Notes: a model not told the origin generated them from the letters alone. A stretch of DNA of 15,574 nucleotides from Verrucomicrobiaceae bacterium (GCA_021151605.1 JAGKWZ010000118.1:1-15574), one strand, 5' to 3'; positions 6,656-15,332 are shown, counted from the first letter of the stretch. Translations and numbers: made by a program.

Positions 6656-9600
6656 ATGAAAATACTACGTCTCCTTGCGGTATTCTTTGCCTTCAGTTCG
6701 ATTGCCAATGCTGTGGATACGACGCCGCCGACGCTGGATATCACGCATACCTGGATCGAGAAGCGGCCATACTACGATGGAAAGACCTACAGTTGGTTCT
6801 CGATGTATCTCGATCCGCGGGATGAGACGGGGATGGCGGTGGACAACATCCTGTTTCGCAGTGCGCTCAACACATCCACGATTCCGGCGAACCAGCCGTG
6901 GCAGTGGATGCCCTGGACGCGCGGGGAACGGTTTGAGATCGGGTTTATTTGTTCGTCGTGCGTGATCGAGATCCGCGCGCGGGATGCGGCGGGGAATCTC
7001 TCGGCGGTGCAGAAGCGCGTTTTTACATCGCCCTTCCCCTACACGACCGCGCCGAACACCAAGATCCAGATGCAGCTCAGTGGCGCACGTAGCCAGACGG
7101 GGCCGGCGCTGGATTGTAAAGGCTTGTTCGCTGGTAAGCTGGATGACACAGGCTCCGGGGACGACATCCTGCAAGTGGATCGCACGACGGGCAACGTCAC
7201 GGCTAGGCGACAAGAACCTGGCAGTTGGTCGGTCGAGGTGGTGGCGAGCGTGTCTCCAGATACGATCGAGGACAGTGCTGCTGCGGATGTGGATGGGAAT
7301 GGCAAGCTGGACTTTGTGCTTCTGGTGAACGGTGGCCTGCGGCTGTTTCTCAACAGCGGTCTGGATGGCAATTTACTCACCTACACGGAGGTCACGCTGA
7401 ATCCAGCTGCGCTCAATGGCATGAACCTCACGACGATCACCAACGTCGCTTTCGGAGACATCTCGGGTGAGGGCAGACCGGAGATCATCGTGAGTGGCAC
7501 GGATGGCAGCGGCAATGTGCGCATCGCTTGGCTGGACAATAATGCCATCTACCGCTTCCTCTCCGCCAACCATGCACTCGCTCCCACAGGTACAGGCTCC
7601 GGGCGTGTGGCTGTGGGAGATGTCACGGGCGATGGATTCAACGATGTCGTGATGGTTGATCCCGTGGGCAAGCAGTTGATCCTTTTCAAGAACGACGCCG
7701 GTGCGCGGCTGGGTGGCGATGATGATGTGGTGTCCAACAAGCGCCCTGTAGCAACGAGCACGGGTGGGAACTTCGGTGGCCTAGAGGCCAAAGCTCTGGC
7801 TCTGGGAGATGTGACGGGTGATGGCCGTGCTGATGCTGTGGTGGTGCTGCACTTCTGGGGCAGCACGAATCAGTTCGATTCGAATGACACGCACAACTAC
7901 GAGTATTGGCAGTTGCTCGATAGTTGGGGCACTTCGGGGTTTCATGCGGGATCCATGCAGCCGCTGAGTGCGGGGCCATTCTCCGCCTCAGAGGAGGATT
8001 TCACTTCGGATGTGCTTGTCCGTGACCTCACGGGTGACCGTTTCCCAGAACTTGTCTTCACCAGCCATTTCACTGCTGACCTCGTGCCGGACGATGATCC
8101 TATTGGTCACCCAGAGTTGATCCCATCGCGTGATCCTGGCGTCCGTGTGCTGCAGCTCGCCCCCATCCTCACCACCAACAACCTGCTAAACTACTACAAC
8201 ATCACCAAGGTCGAGCGGATCGACACGAACACGATGAATCCACATCGGCTGGCGCTTCCGCGCTATGGTGCCAACAAGGTGCCGGATATCGCTGTGGCAA
8301 GCACGGATGCAACGACCTCGCTGCCATGGATCGCCAATGTGTACCGCGAAAGTACAGCCCTTGTCTCCATTGAAGGCGGCACAGCCACCGATACCGACCA
8401 AGATGGCACAGAGATCGCAAACGGACAACGCACCTATACGGTGTATCCGAATGGCCTGATCGAATACACACTGACGATCACCAACAATACGGCCGTGCCT
8501 TTGACCAATGCCATCTTCGACTCGCTGCTGCCGCCGACTGTGGCAGCGGAAGATTTGGATGGAGGAAGCTTGATCGCTTCGGGTACGTCGAAGTTGATTC
8601 GCTGGACGGAGACGATCCCGGCGAACGCATCCATCAACAAGCACTTCACCGCACGGCTGCTGCCGACCGCTGCTGTAGGCACGACGATCATCCAGCCAAA
8701 GAACACACTGAAGTATGGCACCACGACACTCACCTCCACCATGCCAAAGGTCACGCTGGATGAGCCGATCACCTTCGCGCTACTGAGCATGAACTCCGAG
8801 ACCGATCCCACCGGAGCCACCGTGCATTACGGTGAAGGCATCACCTACCGCATGAGGCTGACGAATCGTGGCAAGACCCCGATCAACAACACTATCATCG
8901 GCATGAGTATCCCTACCGGCTCCATCTTTGACGGCCCGGTTTCGCCAGTGCCTGGCACCACTCAGGTATTATCTAGCGGGAACAAACGGATCGATATCAC
9001 CGTTACGACGGTCGGTCCTGAGACGTATCAGGATGTCTTCGTGAATGTGGAGGCACGCGGAGCGGACAACTCGATCATCACCAATAGCACGATGACCGCG
9101 CAACGCCCAAGCGGCACAAAGCGCACGCTAGCTGCTGTGAAGACCACCATCTTGCCGGCCATTGATGTTCAATGGTATAGCGTGCACTCCGAGTTCAGTC
9201 CTCGCAATCAAACGGGAGGCGAGCCGCTCATAGGCACGCAGGTTCACTATGGCGAGATTATCCGCTACAGGCCGAAGCTCATCAATCGTAGCAGCATCGC
9301 GCAGTTAAACGTGACGCTGAAGATTCCGGTGCCTACGGGCTGCGTGTTCGACGGCCCAGTGAGCGCCATTCCTGGCATGACTTATACGACGCCCAGCAAC
9401 ACGAGCATCATCTACACCATCGCGAGCATCCCCGGCAGCACCTACCATCCGGACGGCTCACTGAACACTCTCTCCATCAACACCAACGCGCGGCTCGACG
9501 TCGAGTGCCGTGCGGCGGACTATGCGAACGTTGTGCAAAGTGCGACGACGGTGCAAGTGCCGGGACGGGCCATCGTGAACCCAGGGACTTATACCTTCGT

Positions 9601-12600
9601 TTGCAGACCCGCGTTGGAGATCGATGTGAAGACTCTGCCCACAATGACCAACGTGCGCCCCGGAGCGACGATCACCTATGAACTCCAGGCCACCAACTGG
9701 GGCAGCAACAAGGTGACCAGCGGCAAGGTCATCAATCGCATCCCGCAAGGCACGAAGCTGCACAGCGCCCTGGCGGATGACGGCACTGGCACCACCACAC
9801 CATTCTCCAGTGGCGACTTCATCGGCACCGCACAGTTCCCGCATGAGTTGTCGGCGACATCAAAGCCAGCCTACATCTTGAATGATCTGCTGCTTGTGTG
9901 GGAAGTGGGAGAAGTCTTGCCCGGTGAGACGAAGACCATGCGTTACGCCGTGACGGTGGCTGCAGACCTCGCCAACGCCTACTTCACCAACGGTCTTTCC
10001 AATCCGCTGGCGATGATGAATACGAACTACAACTTCGTCGGCACCGCGAACACAGGGAAGCGCATCTTTGCCTTCGTACCCATCAGCCCCACCTCTGCTG
10101 CGCCAGCAAACGCCGCCCCGTTTTGGATGAACTCAGCCGACGGCAAAGCACCAGCGATCAACGTGGAGATCAACACGAATGCACCTTTACCCAAGCCGAA
10201 GCTACAGGTGGTGAAGCATGTCGTCGGACCGCGTAATGAAGCGCTTCCGGAGAAGTATGATCGACTGCCGACTGATCAGGCGCTCGTGGATGTGGCACCG
10301 AATATCAAGAAGAACGACTGGATGTTCTATGTCGAGAACGACACCTCGGTGCCCAATGATGCGATCTGCAACTACACCCTGCATTACTTCAACACAGGCG
10401 GCGCACCCGCGACGAATGTGCGCGTCAAAGATGTGATCCCCACAGGCATGACGTTTGTCGGCTTCCTTGCCAAGGATCAGGTGCTAGTGAGCAGCTTTGC
10501 TTTTTCCAAATTCTACGATGCGGCGGGGAAGCTGCTGGACCTCAACAATAGCGCGAACGTGACCAAGGTGCGCAGCTTTGACCTTTATGGCGGCAATCTC
10601 GCGATCAAAGAATCGCACGCCTTCACCTATCAGTGTGTCGCCACAGATTCGCTGGCCGTCGGCACCGTGATCACCAGCAAGCGTGGTGGCAAGAGCGGTG
10701 TCGCCCAGGGGCTGAACTACACCGCCCTCGCAGGCTACCATCTCACGGCGGATGAACTGCACTTCCCCGTAGATGGCAGCCCCGATGCCGTGCATGTGAA
10801 GATCACGGCCAAGGCGGGCTTCATCCTCCCGATCAAAGACGGCTGGAAAAGTGGTCACGGCATGGCTGACTCAGCGTCAGCTCCACCGCCTGCTCCGGTC
10901 GCCTTCGGAGCCGCTCCTCCGCCCCCTTCAGTCAGTGAGGATGATAGCGAAAGCATCACCATCTCCATGCCCTACGACGTACGCGGCGACGCCGGAGCAG
11001 CCCCGCTGCCACCACTGTCGAATGTGAAGATGAGCTTCCTCTTGCCTAAGGGCTACAAGACTGACGACGCCTACGTCAACAGCGTCAACAACGTGAAGCT
11101 CAAGACTCTCAACACAGGTGCCGTCGTCGAAGGCAACAGCTATGTCAGCGCCATCAGGCAGGCAGACGGCAGGATCAAAGTGACCTTCCCGCTAGATGAC
11201 ATCCCCTTCGCCTGGCCAACCGCGCACATCATCTACGACCCTCTCTACAAGAACACGCTGGTCGATAGCAAAACAGGCTACACGAAGAGTGGTGCGGACA
11301 TCGAAGTGAATCTCACTGGCTTCTACGGCGGCGGTGGTGGATCTGTCTATGACGCCACAGCAGATGCGGCGACGGACACTGTGACCACAACGAAAGCTCA
11401 CGGCTGCGTGCCCGGAAACTGGGTGCAGTTCAACACGTTAAGCGGCGGCATAGGATTAACCACCGGCACGCCATATGTTGTAGTATCAGCGCCGACGACC
11501 TCCAAGCTTACCCTGGCGGAGGAAGTTGGAGGCACCTTGATTGATATCACCGGCAACGCCACCACCGGCACCAAGCTCCAGCGTCTGCCCGAGAAGGCGA
11601 TTCCTCCCGTGAAGTCTTTCATCCACATCGACTCGCGGGCCGATGCGGACAAAGACACGAAGGTCTTTATCGGGCGTTGTGCACCAGTTTCTGTGAAGCG
11701 CGGCGACACCTTCACCTACACGATCTTCGTTGGCAGCCTGTCCAGCACCCGCCTGGGCAGCGGCCTCATCACCATGAAAGTGCCGACCGGTTGTGTGGCA
11801 CTCAGCGCCAAACGATTTGCCTTCAACGGCGTCGCGCACCCGATCTCAGGCTCACCCTTTGAGAGTGGCGGATTTATTGGCAATGTTCTGCCCAACACAG
11901 GTGGCACTTATTTGCCGGCCGGGTCAACGTTCATCAACTTCAGAGAATACGCATGGACAACACCCAAGCCTGCCGGAACGCTAATCACCTGGGAGACGGG
12001 AGATGCCTTCCTAGACAGTGAAGGCGGCGCTGTGCAACTGACCTGCAAGGTGCTCGAGAATTTCACTGGCAACCACATTGATGACAACACCTGCCTGTTC
12101 GACGTCGTGAACGCCATGCCGAAATCGCCAGGCCCGAACAGCATCGTCGTGCGCGAAGGCGATGTGGACGGACAAGCTGGCGAGATCCTCCAGCGCTATC
12201 TGCATGGCACGCGCTTCAAGCATAACACTGGCACAACCAACGAGATCAACAAGACCCTGATGCTCGATGAAAATACCTGCGGAATCAGCATTGGCGGAGC
12301 GGACGTGCTCCAGTTCCTCAATGGCGTGAACCTGATTCCTTTGCCCAACAACCGCGTCATGCTCCTCGGTCCGCCGGACAATGTGATCGACGCTGCTGGA
12401 GGCACGCTCGTATTGCGGACCCTGATCAATGATCCCATGATGCGCATTACCTGTGGGTTCGGAACGAGTGGTGCCGCATCCTTGGTCAACATCCCTGGTT
12501 ACACTGGCGTGACGCCTGCCAACCAAATTCTCAGTGATCTAGGTGTGCCAGGACTCAACGTGTTGGCATCCAAGATCGCCAACGTCCTCATCGGTGGAGG

Positions 12601-13054
12601 CAACAACCTAGTGCGCAGTGGCTCGGGCACTTTTGCCGGCGCGGGCTTGAATGGAGCCAATGGCCCAGCCCTGCTGCTGCCCAACGCGCAGGCGCTGCTT
12701 ATATCCGACCTCAAGAACGCCGGTGACGCCAAGCTCATCGGACAAGATGGAGCCAGCGTTGTCTCCGGTGGTGCGGGCAGCGCTGCAACGGGGACAGGCG
12801 GGCAAATTTTGGCTCCCGGAAGTGCTGGGTTGATCGGTCAAGACGGCGCAAGCGTCGTCGCTAACGATGGCGCTGGACTCATCGGCCAAGATGGTGCCAG
12901 CGTGGTCGCCAACGACGGTGCGGGTGTCGTAGCAAACGACGGCGCTGGGCTCATCGGCCAGGACGGAGCTAGCCTTATCGGCCAGGACGGAGCCAGCCTC
13001 ATCGGGCTCGGCGGCAGTACTCTGACGGGAGTGAACACCGGCACAGGGAAGTAG
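6656..13054 (+). CDS. giant secreted DUF11/FG-GAP repeat protein with C-terminal octapeptide array
   Basis: The predicted protein has 2132 residues. Residues 1-19 are a signal peptide ending in IANA, cleaved before VDTTPP. Residues 20-130 look Ig-like, with the DAAGN turn found in bacterial surface Ig domains. Residues of about 140-550 hold FG-GAP/VCBS-type beta-propeller repeats with calcium-loop motifs DVDGNGKLD (about 210), DISGEGRPE (268), DVTGDGFND (322), DVTGDGRAD (385) and DLTGDRFPE (457). Then come DUF11-type domains with the YxLxxxN core: EYTLTITNN (about 600), TYRMRLTNRG (725), RYRPKLINR (866), TYELQATNWG (1003), NYTLHYFNTG (1236) and TYTIFVG (1680). A Pro/Ala linker lies at 1404-1435 and a tail-fibre-like module at 1563-1645. 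Residues 2027-2130 are octapeptide repeats. It is presumably exported to the cell surface or medium as an adhesin or matrix protein. No barrel, LPXTG or cysteine anchor is visible. It stands alone, with repeats upstream and a hairpin downstream. Confidence 0.9.
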   Translation: MKILRLLAVFFAFSSIANAVDTTPPTLDITHTWIEKRPYYDGKTYSWFSMYLDPRDETGMAVDNILFRSALNTSTIPANQPWQWMPWTRGERFEIGFICSSCVIEIRARDAAGNLSAVQKRVFTSPFPYTTAPNTKIQMQLSGARSQTGPALDCKGLFAGKLDDTGSGDDILQVDRTTGNVTARRQEPGSWSVEVVASVSPDTIEDSAAADVDGNGKLDFVLLVNGGLRLFLNSGLDGNLLTYTEVTLNPAALNGMNLTTITNVAFGDISGEGRPEIIVSGTDGSGNVRIAWLDNNAIYRFLSANHALAPTGTGSGRVAVGDVTGDGFNDVVMVDPVGKQLILFKNDAGARLGGDDDVVSNKRPVATSTGGNFGGLEAKALALGDVTGDGRADAVVVLHFWGSTNQFDSNDTHNYEYWQLLDSWGTSGFHAGSMQPLSAGPFSASEEDFTSDVLVRDLTGDRFPELVFTSHFTADLVPDDDPIGHPELIPSRDPGVRVLQLAPILTTNNLLNYYNITKVERIDTNTMNPHRLALPRYGANKVPDIAVASTDATTSLPWIANVYRESTALVSIEGGTATDTDQDGTEIANGQRTYTVYPNGLIEYTLTITNNTAVPLTNAIFDSLLPPTVAAEDLDGGSLIASGTSKLIRWTETIPANASINKHFTARLLPTAAVGTTIIQPKNTLKYGTTTLTSTMPKVTLDEPITFALLSMNSETDPTGATVHYGEGITYRMRLTNRGKTPINNTIIGMSIPTGSIFDGPVSPVPGTTQVLSSGNKRIDITVTTVGPETYQDVFVNVEARGADNSIITNSTMTAQRPSGTKRTLAAVKTTILPAIDVQWYSVHSEFSPRNQTGGEPLIGTQVHYGEIIRYRPKLINRSSIAQLNVTLKIPVPTGCVFDGPVSAIPGMTYTTPSNTSIIYTIASIPGSTYHPDGSLNTLSINTNARLDVECRAADYANVVQSATTVQVPGRAIVNPGTYTFVCRPALEIDVKTLPTMTNVRPGATITYELQATNWGSNKVTSGKVINRIPQGTKLHSALADDGTGTTTPFSSGDFIGTAQFPHELSATSKPAYILNDLLLVWEVGEVLPGETKTMRYAVTVAADLANAYFTNGLSNPLAMMNTNYNFVGTANTGKRIFAFVPISPTSAAPANAAPFWMNSADGKAPAINVEINTNAPLPKPKLQVVKHVVGPRNEALPEKYDRLPTDQALVDVAPNIKKNDWMFYVENDTSVPNDAICNYTLHYFNTGGAPATNVRVKDVIPTGMTFVGFLAKDQVLVSSFAFSKFYDAAGKLLDLNNSANVTKVRSFDLYGGNLAIKESHAFTYQCVATDSLAVGTVITSKRGGKSGVAQGLNYTALAGYHLTADELHFPVDGSPDAVHVKITAKAGFILPIKDGWKSGHGMADSASAPPPAPVAFGAAPPPPSVSEDDSESITISMPYDVRGDAGAAPLPPLSNVKMSFLLPKGYKTDDAYVNSVNNVKLKTLNTGAVVEGNSYVSAIRQADGRIKVTFPLDDIPFAWPTAHIIYDPLYKNTLVDSKTGYTKSGADIEVNLTGFYGGGGGSVYDATADAATDTVTTTKAHGCVPGNWVQFNTLSGGIGLTTGTPYVVVSAPTTSKLTLAEEVGGTLIDITGNATTGTKLQRLPEKAIPPVKSFIHIDSRADADKDTKVFIGRCAPVSVKRGDTFTYTIFVGSLSSTRLGSGLITMKVPTGCVALSAKRFAFNGVAHPISGSPFESGGFIGNVLPNTGGTYLPAGSTFINFREYAWTTPKPAGTLITWETGDAFLDSEGGAVQLTCKVLENFTGNHIDDNTCLFDVVNAMPKSPGPNSIVVREGDVDGQAGEILQRYLHGTRFKHNTGTTNEINKTLMLDENTCGISIGGADVLQFLNGVNLIPLPNNRVMLLGPPDNVIDAAGGTLVLRTLINDPMMRITCGFGTSGAASLVNIPGYTGVTPANQILSDLGVPGLNVLASKIANVLIGGGNNLVRSGSGTFAGAGLNGANGPALLLPNAQALLISDLKNAGDAKLIGQDGASVVSGGAGSAATGTGGQILAPGSAGLIGQDGASVVANDGAGLIGQDGASVVANDGAGVVANDGAGLIGQDGASLIGQDGASLIGLGGSTLTGVNTGTGK
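12734..13045 (+). repeat. 13 in-register 24-nt (octapeptide) repeats at the C-terminus of the giant protein
   Basis: The 3' end of the giant gene reads as consecutive octads starting at 12734. They are LIGQDGAS, VVSGGAGS, AATGTGGQ, ILAPGSAG, LIGQDGAS, VVANDGAG, LIGQDGAS, VVANDGAG, VVANDGAG, LIGQDGAS, LIGQDGAS, LIGLGGST and LTGVNTGT, followed only by Gly-Lys and the stop. The core consensus is [LV][IV][GA][QN]DGA[SG]. Five octads are identical in protein but differ in synonymous positions (CTC/TTG/CTT for Leu, GGA/GGT/GGC for Gly, CAA/CAG for Gln). Two hydrophobic residues followed by a polar DG turn suggests a beta-solenoid or a calcium-binding stack. The fold is inference. Confidence 0.9.
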
Positions 13055-13106
13055 GCAACCCGTTCAGGGGAGATAGATCAAGGGGTGGATTCAACTCCGC
13101 TTTATC

Positions 13107-13134
13107 GGGGAACAAGTTGGAAAACTCGTTCCCC
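13107..13134 (+). terminator. hairpin between the giant gene and gatC
   Basis: GGGGAAC (13107-13113) pairs with GTTCCCC (13128-13134). After one A-C mismatch the inner AGTT pairs with AACT, leaving a GGAA tetraloop. The stem starts 53 nt after the giant gene's stop and is followed by TCTTGCG, a poor T-tract. It most likely ends or insulates the giant transcript, since gatC begins 37 bp later and its promoter would have to overlap the hairpin. Confidence 0.5.
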
Positions 13135-13170
13135 TCTTGCGCCACTGGCCCTGCGGTTTACAAAGCAGAC

Positions 13171-13455
13171 ATGCCATCCCCGCAGATCGACATTCACCAC
13201 ATCGCCAAGCTTTCTCGTCTCGCTCTGACGGCGGAGGAGGCGGTGCATTATCAGGAGCAACTGACGCGCATCCTGGGGCACATCGACCAACTGAGCAGCC
13301 ACACGCTGGATGCGGAGCCGAGCGCTCATGCGATGCCGGTCTTTGACGTGGTGCGGGCGGATGTGGCGCGACCTGGCTTTACCCAAGATGAGGCGCTGGC
13401 GAATGCTCCACGCCGGGTGATGGACCAGTTCCAGATCCCGAAGGTAATCGAGTAA
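13171..13455 (+). CDS. gatC: Asp-tRNA(Asn)/Glu-tRNA(Gln) amidotransferase subunit C
   Basis: This 94-residue protein has the usual GatC length when started at ATG 13171. The frame opens earlier with a TTG at 13117, but that would add 18 unrelated residues and run through the terminator-like hairpin. The N-terminus IDIHHIAKLSRLALTAEE matches the family's first helix, LGHIDQLSSHTLD the second, and EPSAHAMPVFDVVRADV the extended belt that wraps GatA, ending in FQIPKVIE. GatC stabilises GatA in the cytoplasmic GatCAB complex, which converts Glu-tRNA(Gln) to Gln-tRNA(Gln) and/or Asp-tRNA(Asn) to Asn-tRNA(Asn). gatA follows 115 bp downstream, a wide gap occupied by a large hairpin. gatB is not in this window. 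Confidence 0.93.
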   Translation: MPSPQIDIHHIAKLSRLALTAEEAVHYQEQLTRILGHIDQLSSHTLDAEPSAHAMPVFDVVRADVARPGFTQDEALANAPRRVMDQFQIPKVIE

Positions 13456-13514
13456 AGCGGGGAGCGGAAGGCGGGGTGCAGACAGATACATCTGCCAAGC
13501 CTTTCGCCCGCTTT
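13454..13514 (+). other. long imperfect stem-loop in the gatC-gatA spacer
   Basis: The structure begins inside the gatC stop codon. Outer arms AAAGCGGG (13454-13461) and CCCGCTTT (13507-13514) give 8 bp. Middle arms 13465-13472 and 13499-13506 give 8 bp including one G-U pair. Inner arms GCAGA (13478-13482) and TCTGC (13491-13495) close an 8-nt loop. It is followed by a pyrimidine-rich tract to about 13566 with no Shine-Dalgarno sequence before gatA. It could be an RNA-processing site, attenuator or partial terminator within the operon. Confidence 0.5.
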
Positions 13515-13570
13515 CTGATTTCTTTCTCTCCTCTCTACGCCCACAGCCTCCGCCTTTCTCTCTCAGATCC

Positions 13571-14992
13571 ATGTCTCTCGCCGACTCCACCATCGCCGCT
13601 CTCCGTGGGCGCTTGCTCGCCAAAGAAATCACGCCTCGTGACATCGTGACCGATGTGGCGAAGGCCATCGAAGCCCAGAATGGGAGCATCGGAGCCTATC
13701 TTTCCTGGGATCTGGAGAAGGCGCTGAAGGAAGCGGACGCGGCGGATCTGACGCAACCGCTGGGCGGCATCCCGATCGGCATCAAGGACAACATGAATGT
13801 GCTGGGCGAGCCCTGCACCTGTGGCTCGCGGATGCTGGCGGAGAACTACACGGCGCCGTATGACGCGGGTGCGATCACGAAGCTGCGGACGGGCGGCGCG
13901 GTGCCTTTTGGCAGGCTGAATATGGACGAGTTTGCGATGGGGTCGTCCACGGAAAACTCGGCGCTGGGTGTGACGCGGAATCCGCGTGACCTGGAGCGCA
14001 TCCCAGGCGGCAGCAGCGGCGGCAGTGCGGCAGCGGTGGCGGGGAATCTAGCCATCGCGACGCTGGGATCTGACACGGGCGGGTCGATCCGCCAGCCAGC
14101 AGCGCTTTGCGGCTGTGTGGGGATCAAGCCGACTTATGGTCGCATCTCGCGCTATGGTTTGGTGGCCTTTGCCTCGTCTCTGGACCAGATCGGGCCGATC
14201 ACGAAGACGGTGGAGGACGCGGCGATTTTGCTCAACCATCTGTGCGGCAAGGATATGCGGGACTCAACCTCGCTGGATGTGGCGGTGCCGGACTTCACGG
14301 CGGCGATTGGGAAGGACATCAAGGGGCTACGGATCGGCCTGCCGAAGGAATATTTCATCAGCGGCATCCACGCGGGTGTCTCGGCGGCTGTGAACGCGGC
14401 GATCCAGAAGCTGGAAGCGCTGGGAGCGATCCCGGTGGAGATCAGCCTGCCGCACACGGACGTGGGCGTGAGCACGTATTACATCATCGCGCCGGCAGAG
14501 GCTTCAGCAAACCTGGCGCGCTTTGACGGCGTGCGCTACGGCCACCGCAGCGCGAAGGCGACGGACCTGATGGAGCATTACATGATGAGCCGCGAGGAGG
14601 GCTTTGGCCCGGAGGTGAAGCGGCGCATTTTGCTGGGGACGTATGTGCTGAGCAGCGGCTATTACGATGCCTATTACATCAAGGCGCAGCGGGCACGCAC
14701 GCTGATCCGGCAGGACTTTGAGCAGGCTTTCGAAAAGGTGGACGTGATCGTGAGCCCGACGAGCCCGACTCCGGCGCACAAGCTGGGCGAGCTGAAGGAC
14801 AATCCGCTCGCGGCCTACCTGGAGGACATCTTTACCATCCCGGTGAATTTGGCGGGCCTGCCGGGGATCAGCATCCCCTGCGGCACGGCGGAGGAGGGTG
14901 GCAAACAACTGCCCGTGGGGCTGCAAATCATCGGCAAACCGTTGGATGAACTGACGGTGCTGCGGGTGGCGGATGCGTTTGAAAAAGCCTGA
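13571..14992 (+). CDS. gatA: Asp-tRNA(Asn)/Glu-tRNA(Gln) amidotransferase subunit A
   Basis: This 473-residue amidase-signature enzyme is close to the usual 480-490 residues. GatA hydrolyses glutamine and channels the ammonia to GatB for tRNA amidation. The Ser-cisSer-Lys triad is intact: Lys72 in GIPIGIKDN, cis-Ser148 in the glycine/serine-rich PGGSSGGSAAAVA signature, and the nucleophile Ser172 in GSDTGGSIRQPA. Other family blocks are the NMDEFAMGSSTENSA stretch typical of GatA as opposed to generic amidases, GIKPTYGRISRYGLVAFASSLDQ, the RRILLGTYVLS helix and the C-terminal LPVGLQIIGKP. ATG 13571 aligns with the expected N-terminus (LADSTIAALRGRLLAKEIT); no ribosome-binding site is visible, and the upstream sequence is pyrimidine-rich. 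The start of a small PQQ-repeat gene follows the stop after 11 nt. Confidence 0.97.
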   Translation: MSLADSTIAALRGRLLAKEITPRDIVTDVAKAIEAQNGSIGAYLSWDLEKALKEADAADLTQPLGGIPIGIKDNMNVLGEPCTCGSRMLAENYTAPYDAGAITKLRTGGAVPFGRLNMDEFAMGSSTENSALGVTRNPRDLERIPGGSSGGSAAAVAGNLAIATLGSDTGGSIRQPAALCGCVGIKPTYGRISRYGLVAFASSLDQIGPITKTVEDAAILLNHLCGKDMRDSTSLDVAVPDFTAAIGKDIKGLRIGLPKEYFISGIHAGVSAAVNAAIQKLEALGAIPVEISLPHTDVGVSTYYIIAPAEASANLARFDGVRYGHRSAKATDLMEHYMMSREEGFGPEVKRRILLGTYVLSSGYYDAYYIKAQRARTLIRQDFEQAFEKVDVIVSPTSPTPAHKLGELKDNPLAAYLEDIFTIPVNLAGLPGISIPCGTAEEGGKQLPVGLQIIGKPLDELTVLRVADAFEKA

Positions 14993-15003
14993 CTTGAACT
15001 CCC

Positions 15004-15327
15004 ATGAAGCTCTCTGACCTCGTCTTTACCGGTTTTAACAAACGTGTGGCGGCGCTGGACCGGCAGACGGGAAAGGTGGTGTGGCAGTGGAAGGCGTATC
15101 ACAACGGCTACGTCACGCTGCTGCTGGATGGCGAGATGCTGCTCGTGTCCGTCAACGGCTACATGTATGGCCTGGACGCTCTGACGGGTCGTGAGATCTG
15201 GCAGAATGAGATGGAAGGCTTTGGCTACGGTGTGGCCAGCCTGGTGTCTCAAAACGGCATGACCGGGGCCTCTCTGCAAAACGTGGCGGCGGCTCAGGCT
15301 GTAGCGACAACGGCAGCGGCGACCTGA
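15004..15327 (+). CDS. small PQQ-like beta-propeller repeat protein
   Basis: The predicted protein has 107 residues. Two blade-type motifs of the PQQ enzyme repeat are clear: VAALDRQTGKVVWQW (about residues 14-28) and MYGLDALTGREIWQ (about 54-67). Both show the LDxxTGxxxW core that docks blades in PQQ-dependent dehydrogenases and BamB-like propellers. The C-terminal 25 residues are Ala/Thr/Gln-rich with no repeat. Full propellers have six to eight blades of about 40 residues, so this protein holds only about two and must oligomerise, pair with another protein, or serve another role. There is no signal peptide, so it is probably cytoplasmic. It begins 11 nt after the gatA stop and is likely co-transcribed. 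The opposing receiver-domain gene ends 5 bp beyond its stop. Confidence 0.75.
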   Translation: MKLSDLVFTGFNKRVAALDRQTGKVVWQWKAYHNGYVTLLLDGEMLLVSVNGYMYGLDALTGREIWQNEMEGFGYGVASLVSQNGMTGASLQNVAAAQAVATTAAAT

Positions 15328-15332
15328 GGCGA

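Noticed and set aside
12734..13045. CRISPR array or DNA-level tandem repeat
   Set aside because: The 24-nt periodicity is coding. There are no spacers, and the repeat units differ at synonymous positions.
13102..13689. 195-codon minus-strand frame over gatC
   Set aside because: It is antisense to gatC and the gatC-gatA spacer, with no motif; gatC is unambiguous.
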